Positions 59,787 to 64,000 of a stretch of 64,000 bases of DNA are shown here, one piece after another; position 1 is the stretch's first letter; each line of letters starts with the position of its first letter. The stretch comes from Ascarosepion bandense. Taxonomy: Eukaryota > Mollusca > Cephalopoda > Sepiida > Sepiidae. A model generated the notes under the pieces. It was not told where the DNA came from, made no database searches, and worked only from the letters and a program-made list of their open reading frames with translations. Location of the stretch: the NCBI GenBank assembly GCA_037127315.1, contig JBBBDQ010000350.1, positions 2,570,501-2,634,500 on the forward strand, written 5' to 3'. Both the position numbers and the translations under genes were made by a program.

Positions 59787-62700
59787 GGATAAGAAACTGA
59801 AAAAAAAATTAACAATGTTAGAACATTAATTTAAAACAGTGATCAATATAAAATAAAGTGATGAATGTCAGTTTTCTCCATAATAATAACCTTTGTAATT
59901 GTAGAAACCTTAACCAATGCCCAATACCTAATAAATGCTTAACAAAATCCCTGTTATATATGTGTTCAATTTCATATCTTTTTTTTTTTAATCATCTCAC
60001 TCCAAGCAAGGCATTCCACTGCCACTATTGCGCATGGGGCTACATAGGGGAAGGTAAAGAGGAGTGGTTAGACATAGGGAATGTCAGGAGGAAGGTGACA
60101 GATGAGTAAGGATAGCGAGGATGAGGGTTGGGCAGATGGGAAGAGTGTTTGATAGAATGGGAGCAGGTTAGTGTGTTAGGTGTCTATTGACCTTACATTT
60201 AAACTCCTGGAGATTGTAGCCATCGGGGAAGCAATCGTTTGGAAGAGAATTCCACAGTCGGGAAGTGCGAGGAAAGAAACTGTTGGAGTAGAAGTTACGG
60301 CTGCATTTTATCGGTTTCACTGTAAAAGGATGGGATCTAGTTGCTAATCTAGTATCTCATTCAAATACGTATTTAGGGGGCACTAGTGATCTAAGTTCAT
60401 CGGAACAGAAGCCGTGAAAGTATTTATAGAAGAGACACAGGGAAGCCACGTCGCGCCAGTGGGAGAGAGACTGCAGGCGGTCTGCCAAGTCAGTATCTAT
60501 CACATTACAGACCCTCCTCTGAACCTTATCGAGAAGCCCGAGGAGAACAGCAGGGGCACCCGACCAGATATGGCAGCAGTATTCAATGCACAGGCGGATG
60601 GTAGATTTATAAATGTGCAGAATAGATTCAGACAGAAAAAACTTCCGGGCCCTACACAGAGAACTGACTTTCATAGCAGCGGATTTAGCAATGGATTCGA
60701 TATAGTCATTCCATTTGAGTTCCGCTGAAAGTGTTAGACCAAGGAGGTGCAGTGTTTTACTCTCTGGGAGGCAAGCCTGGTCCATGCTAATGGGAGGTAG
60801 GTGAGATTGTCGATGATGGTTAACTGAGAGTAGCTTCGTTTTAGAAGCATTAAAATTTACTAACCATTTCTTACCCCAGTCCAATATGGATTGGAGGTCT
60901 TTTTCAATCTCGGCTGTGAGGTTAGCTTTGACGCCTACACCAGATTTTTATAGGAGGCGAGAATAAACTGTGGTGTCATCGGCGTACAAACCTATTTGGG
61001 CTCTTATGGAATCAGGGAGATCATTAATGTATATCAGGAAGAGTGTAGGACCTAAGATGGAGCCTTGGGGGACACCTGCGTTTGTATGGTAGTTCTGAGA
61101 GGCATGTCTGTTTAATACCACCTTCATTGTGCGGTTAGAGAGGAATGACTGGATTAGTTCAAACAAATGTCCAGTTATGCCATAGCTCCGCAGTTTACAT
61201 TGAAGGCCAGCATGCCAAACTCTGTCGAACGCCTTAGATATATCCAATGCAACAGTTCGGACTTCGCCATTCCTGTCGAGTGCCTGGTATATGTACTCGG
61301 TGATGGTCGTTAGCATATTAGCAGTAGACCTGGTGAAGCGGAAACCATATTGCTTGTCGTTGATAATGGCTTCGAACACTTTGCCAAAGATCGGACGAAG
61401 GCTGATAGGGCGGTAATTTGCAGGGTCAGAGGGTTCTCCAGTGTTTTTAAATATAGGAACTATAGAGGAAGGTTTCCAACAGGCAGGAAAGCAGGAAGCA
61501 GATAGGCAGAGGTTGTAGAGCTTAGAAAGGACAGAGGAGAGTTCAGGGGTACATTTCTTTAAGACTATGGTTGGGATTCCATCACCACCGCTCGCTTTGT
61601 GAGGGTCAAGTTTTAAGATTATCTTAGAGACAAGCGAAGGTGTAATGTGGACATCATTCAGTTGTGCCTCGGTTCTAGGTGAGAAGTCAGGTGTCAAAAC
61701 TCCAGACGAGTCCAGACTCGAATTGTTCGAGAATCTGCGGGCAAAGCATTCAGCCTTATCTGCTGGGGGGGTGAGGACCTCAAATTTGTTGATTAGCGGG
61801 GGTATTGTGGACTTGCTCTTGTTAAGTACTCTTTTACAGAGTCGCCAGTAGTCATCCACAGAGAATCCTAAGGATGCTAAAATTTATATCGGAAACACAA
61901 TGAATTTTTTTCAAAAGCGCTTTTACAATCACCTCTCATCCTTTAATAACAGACAAACAAAATATGGCATCACTTTCTAAATATTTTTGGAAGTTAAAAA
62001 AAACAACACCTAAAGTTAAATAGAAAATCCTCAAACAGGCCAGAACATCTAAATCAGTAAAGGAACTGTGTTTCCTGTCTTCAAGAAAAAATATTATTAA
62101 ACCAGAGGCATGAAACCACAGTAAACTGCAAACACATTAAAGAATTAACCTTACAAGCATGCTAAAATTACAAAAGCTAAAGTCAAAATCTCTAGAAACA
62201 ATAAACCTTTATAGTATTAACAACACTTTTACCTCATATTTTACCTTCATTTCATACTACAAACTATGATCTAATTAAAGTTTTATATAAAAAAGATTTC
62301 CTAAATTTAAGTTAGTTAAATATCAAAGTAGATTAATTACAAAAACTGAATTTAAATACAAAAATATTTGTAGTTGTATACTTAACTAATACAGATATAT
62401 TTACCAAATAGTAATCCCTATTCACCTTTTTAGCGCACCCTCTCCTGCTCCCCCCCAACCATATATACTTATTTTTCTTTTTGTTAAACCCAAAGGACTG
62501 ACCATAAAAGCTGTAAAGGACCATACCTCATCTTCTACTGGTGAATCTGTCTATAAAATTTTCCACACATCCATTAATCACCTCTATCCTCTACTTCTTC
62601 CCTTTTTTCATTCAAATTCTGACAACTTACAATTCTAATTTCCTGTTTTTCACCCCCACTTACCTCTCACACACAATTTGCCATTATAAGATAAGCAATT

Positions 62701-62799
62701 TCCATTTTCTTTTCACACTACCTGATGAGACATTATCCTTTCAATGTCGAAACAAAATGTACACTTTGTAGATAATTTGTACATGTTCTAAACTATAAT

Positions 62800-62864
<65 letters not shown>

Positions 62865-63133
62865 CAAAACAGATCTGTCTGCGGATGACTATAGGAATCA
62901 ATTTGTCTTACTATATTATTTCATGTACAAAGTTACCTTGTAATTGTGATGTTTGTCACATTAATCTTAAATATCTATATCCATATGCCTACTACTGGTG
63001 AACATACAAATACAAACCTCTCAGTTTCAATAGTCAAAAGATATTTTATTGTTAATGCAAGAAAGTTGGATTCATATTTTGTTTTCATACCACTTTTACT
63101 AAATCTCATCATTCTACCTTTCAAGGCTTGGCT

Positions 63134-63170
<37 letters not shown>

Positions 63171-63602
63171 GCTTCCAGGTTGTCATTCTGCTCTTGTGTA
63201 AACAATATGGATCAGAGGGTTATTCCTTATTTTCAATCCACAAAGTATGACTAAAGCTTGCAGTAAAAATAGTATTAAGGAATTTACTTTCTGCTTAATA
63301 AGCTTTAAAAATAAAAAAGATCAACACTTTTTTTTTCTTTTTGCTTCTAGGAAGATGAGGAGGAGGAGGAAGATGAAGAAGAGAGTCCGGTCACAACTGA
63401 TGAATCTGTTCAGCAAAATGAATCTGCTAATGTAAACAGCAATTTACAAATTGAAAACTCAAATAAAGTTACAGATGTATCTACTATGGATAATGTTGAA
63501 GTAAAAAATGATGAACAAGGCAATAACACCAAAGAGGCGCAACCTTCTCCTGAGAAACAAGCAACACATAATGATACTGATTTAAATAACGCCACTTCAA
63601 AG
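46619..63602 (+). CDS. SAFB/SLTM-like SAP-domain protein, 5' part of gene (4 exons, runs off the right edge)
   Basis: Joined exons 46619-46759, 52421-52508, 52953-52987 and 63351-63602 give 172 residues in one frame; every junction is GT-AG and in phase. Residues about 13-47 (KKLTELKVVELRSELEKRG onward) form a SAP motif, the short helix-turn-helix DNA-binding module of scaffold-attachment factors. Residues about 48-88 are charged linker, and exon 4 is a glutamate/aspartate tract followed by a polar low-complexity region. This order (N-terminal SAP, then a long acidic region) matches the SAFB/SLTM family, nuclear RNA- and DNA-binding proteins with an RRM further downstream. The RRM would lie beyond the window. 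The start is chosen because an in-frame TAA lies two codons upstream and the context gacATGG is good. A hnRNP-U-like SAP protein is the main alternative. Introns are 5661, 444 and 10363 bp, the long ones filled with transposons. Confidence 0.85.
48273..49527. mobile_element. foldback-like element with ~310-bp inverted arms
   Basis: Left arm 48273-48585 and right arm 49228-49527 are inverted copies (GGTAAATTTTTTATTTGTTC... against ...CAAAAATTTACC; shared CCGCTGAAAGTTGC). The loop holds imperfect repeats of GTTAACTTTCAAATAT and short CCCTAACCC motifs. No transposase. It lies in intron 1 of the SAFB-like gene. Confidence 0.82.
49798..50468 (-). mobile_element. mariner transposon, internally deleted, inactive
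   Basis: Terminal inverted repeats TTAGGTTGTCCCAAAAGTTT and its mirror near 50468 are flanked by TA at both ends. At 671 bp it is about half the usual mariner length. The minus strand keeps the transposase middle and C-terminus (LMQQDNAKPHTA; HPAYSPDCAPSNYGLF). Two of the three catalytic aspartates appear as asparagine (CIWWN and APSN); only the one in QQDNA remains. N-terminal part missing. Confidence 0.9.
51054..51197. repeat. inverted repeat, ~35-bp arms
   Basis: TAGGAAAAATTATTAAAAAG...GAGTTTAAAAA at 51054-51088 is mirrored at about 51160-51195. (AT)n runs adjoin. A TTTCTGATGATG in the loop recalls a hammerhead core, but no GAAA box follows. Confidence 0.6.
51198..52420. other. AT-rich intron DNA with long poly-T
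   Basis: Contains poly-T tracts at about 52156-52180 and 52379-52417, the latter abutting the exon 2 acceptor. No other feature. Confidence 0.5.
52421..52508 (+). CDS. SAFB-like gene exon 2
   Basis: Eighty-eight bases beginning GCACTTGAGAGT in frame with exon 1 (ALESEGKVPDDY...), which continues the last SAP helix. Donor Agtaagt is near consensus; the exon ends with one extra base. The acceptor is unusual: AAG directly after an uninterrupted run of about 37 T. Confidence 0.82.
52953..52987 (+). CDS. SAFB-like gene micro-exon 3
   Basis: Thirty-five bases between acceptor ttttacag and donor gtttgt. With the one base left by exon 2 it reads KSATEKEMKDDE and returns to phase 0. Only this frame avoids a stop. 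It is short, so it depends on the phase match and flanking splice sites. Confidence 0.72.
53326..53508 (+). other. open frame after an acceptor-like AG in intron 3: possible alternative last exon of the SAFB-like gene
   Basis: After atatttag, a 60-codon frame with non-repetitive composition (FYLEVCNVDKDFYTHPKYID...) runs to TAA at 53506-53508. It would join exon 3 in phase 0, and AATAAA occurs about 110 bp further on. It could therefore end a short isoform. A fragment of an unrecognised transposon or processed pseudogene is equally possible. I do not recognise the peptide. Confidence 0.3.
54350..56330 (-). pseudogene. RTE-type LINE, reverse transcriptase ORF relic
   Basis: Minus-strand pieces in order: MSEEILHMMQRRQKITPRHG (about 56210); RT start with MNRNKAASPDSIVIELL and the YYAKAFDKIRH palm segment (about 55440); GVRQGCVFSLDLFN; catalytic YADD in NNIRYADDTVLIAD (about 55140); the C-terminal WTISSKMRTKLEA...FYRRMLRVLW, and the 3' end near 54360. 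Frameshifted and with stops. It sits antisense in intron 3 of the SAFB-like gene. Confidence 0.85.
56630..57700 (+). pseudogene. older RTE-type LINE relic, opposite orientation
   Basis: Strongly decayed but co-linear with the previous element: EIINEIYNSIKIPENM, ISLMSHIVKLPIELLANR, then NNIKYVDVMVFMAK, where the YADD box has decayed. Truncated by the Helitron at 57701. Confidence 0.55.
57701..58221 (-). mobile_element. non-autonomous Helitron, copy 6
   Basis: Minus strand: CTCA|TCTAAATCTAAAC start, CTATACTGCTAG|T end, and near-perfect hairpin CCCGAGCAACACCGGG before the end. Contains a (CA)n run and the GATATCAATACC module. Confidence 0.85.
58222..59974. other. AT-rich intron DNA
   Basis: Contains a T-rich and G8 tract at about 58617-58652 and (AT)n at 59740-59783; nothing coding recognised. 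Confidence 0.4.
59975..61872 (-). pseudogene. CR1/Jockey-like LINE, 5'-truncated, nearly open ORF2
   Basis: Minus strand from 61859: DDYWRLCKRVLNKSKSTIPP, then NYRPISLRPIFGK, KAFDRVWHAGLQCKLRSYG, GVPQGSILGPTLFLIYINDL, catalytic YADD in LYADDTTVYS, then one TAA at about 60949, after which the same frame continues (WGKKWLVNFNASKTKLLSV...) to about 60357. It is younger than the copy at 13930-16130. The 3' tail ends at poly-A near 59978. Confidence 0.88.
61873..62115 (+). pseudogene. Penelope-like element, GIY-YIG endonuclease fragment
   Basis: Reads KIYIGNTMNFFQKRFYNHLS, then NRQTKYGITLSKYFWKLKK and ARTSKSVKELCFLSSRKNII, with one stop. The IYIG start, the N-R-x3-x-TxLSKYxWxLK block and the late EK-like segment match the GIY-YIG domain that ends Penelope-like proteins. 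The CR1-like LINE ends exactly at its left edge. Confidence 0.75.
62722..62757 (+). ncRNA. hammerhead ribozyme core, Penelope-type
   Basis: CTGATGA (62722-62728), stem II GACATT with AATGTC around loop ATCCTTTC, GAAA (62749-62752), then C-AAAAT-G and a TA cleavage position. Core is intact; stem III is minimal and stem I is weak or absent. It lies about 600 bp after the GIY-YIG fragment on the same strand, where Penelope-like elements often carry hammerheads. Confidence 0.65.
62784..62895 (+). repeat. (AT)n(CA)n microsatellite and retrozyme hammerhead fragment
   Basis: About 62808-62833 is (AT)n and 62834-62861 (CA)n. They run into ACAGCAAAACAGATCTGTC followed by TGCGGATGAC, the second half of the 43147-43190 hammerhead. 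Confidence 0.6.
63136..63168 (+). repeat. poly-T tract
   Basis: About 30 T in a row within intron 3, possibly the poly-A tail of an antisense retro-insert. Confidence 0.6.
63351..63602 (+). CDS. SAFB-like gene exon 4 (acidic region)
   Basis: Exactly 84 codons between acceptor ttgcttctag and donor gtaatt, phase 0 at both ends. It opens with an acidic run (EDEEEEEDEEE) and continues as an asparagine/serine/glutamate-rich segment, as in the acidic region after the SAP motif in SAFB-type proteins. The gene continues beyond the window. Confidence 0.8.
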
Positions 63603-64000
63603 GTAATTTCTTTTAAACTTACTATTGTCACTGCTGCATGCAATTTTATAGGAGACACATATATATATGCGCACACACGCGCACACACACACACACTAAT
63701 GCTCACCTAATACAGGGCCTAAGAGTCACTCAAACTATTGGGCTACTGTGTGGAATTTTTATTGGCATAAGAAAGTACAAGTGTTAGGAGTATATAGAAT
63801 GGGGAAAAATGTAAACCAGGTGATGGGCAGAGCTATCTACTATCTTTGAAAAAAAAAAAACAATAGTGAATAAAATTTCAGGTCAGGTGCTGATGTTAGT
63901 AGTACAGAGCTGAAGCAGACCTTAGAAGGAACCAGAAACCCAATGATAAAAAGGAAATAACTGCATGATAAACCACATGTTGGCTTTGTGTTTAAGAAAT
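63603..64000 (+). other. start of intron 4 of the SAFB-like gene
   Basis: Follows donor gtaatt; contains a (CA)n-like run near 63670-63697. No further exon is visible before the edge. Confidence 0.6.

Noticed and set aside
62975..63205. Minus-strand frame with poly-lysine
   Set aside because: It is the translation of a poly-T tract.

Overview
This window looks like nuclear DNA of an invertebrate animal with a repeat-rich, AT-rich genome. It is most likely a mollusc, and plausibly an octopus-like cephalopod. That is an inference from gene structure (short exons, introns of 4-13 kb, GT-AG splice sites) and from the repeat mix (RTE, CR1/Jockey-like and I-like LINEs, Penelope-like elements, tRNA- and 5S-derived SINEs, mariners, Helitrons). 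No database search was possible. Nearly all longer open frames are transposon relics.

Genes. Two host genes are supported by splice sites and exact exon phase. They are divergent, with start codons about 490 bp apart. On the plus strand, a SAFB/SLTM-like SAP-domain gene starts at 46619 and runs off the right edge. Exons 46619-46759, 52421-52508, 52953-52987 and 63351-63602 give the first 172 residues. On the minus strand, exons 46055-46128, 41700-41798, 31382-31446 and 18631-18767 join in phase into a complete 124-residue lysine- and glutamate-rich, probably coiled-coil protein whose family I do not recognise. The shared intergenic stretch (46129-46618) carries an E2F-like and a CTCF-like motif.

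Layout. 1-18600 lies outside these genes. It holds LINE fragments (RTE 1-64 and 11160-11735; CR1-like 1548-1700 and 13930-16130), a mariner relic (5690-6482), SINEs, a Helitron (6821-7552), a retrozyme relic (17641-17870) and a CpG-rich promoter-like patch (9640-10120). 18631-46128 is the minus-strand gene. Its introns hold a nearly full-length I-like LINE (19432-24960), an LTR with a proline-tRNA primer-binding site (30483-31203), a nested direct/inverted repeat array (32209-34520), Penelope-like fragments, many SINEs, and a tandem hammerhead-ribozyme element (43147-43662). 46619-63602 is the SAFB-like gene. Intron 1 holds a foldback element (48273-49527) and an internally deleted mariner (49798-50468). 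Intron 3 holds two RTE copies, a Helitron, a CR1-like LINE, and a Penelope-like GIY-YIG fragment followed by a hammerhead core (62722-62753).

Main points. (1) A family with six copies here has Helitron ends (A|TC...CTAG|T). One copy interrupts the RNase H frame of the I-like LINE without target duplication. (2) A roughly 310-bp element on the minus strand at 43147-43662 combines tRNA-like A and B boxes with a hammerhead ribozyme and occurs as a tandem dimer. (3) A 478-bp composite SINE with a 5S rRNA-like head, a tRNA-like module and a unique tail sits between perfect 9-bp target duplications, with a matching empty site elsewhere in the window.
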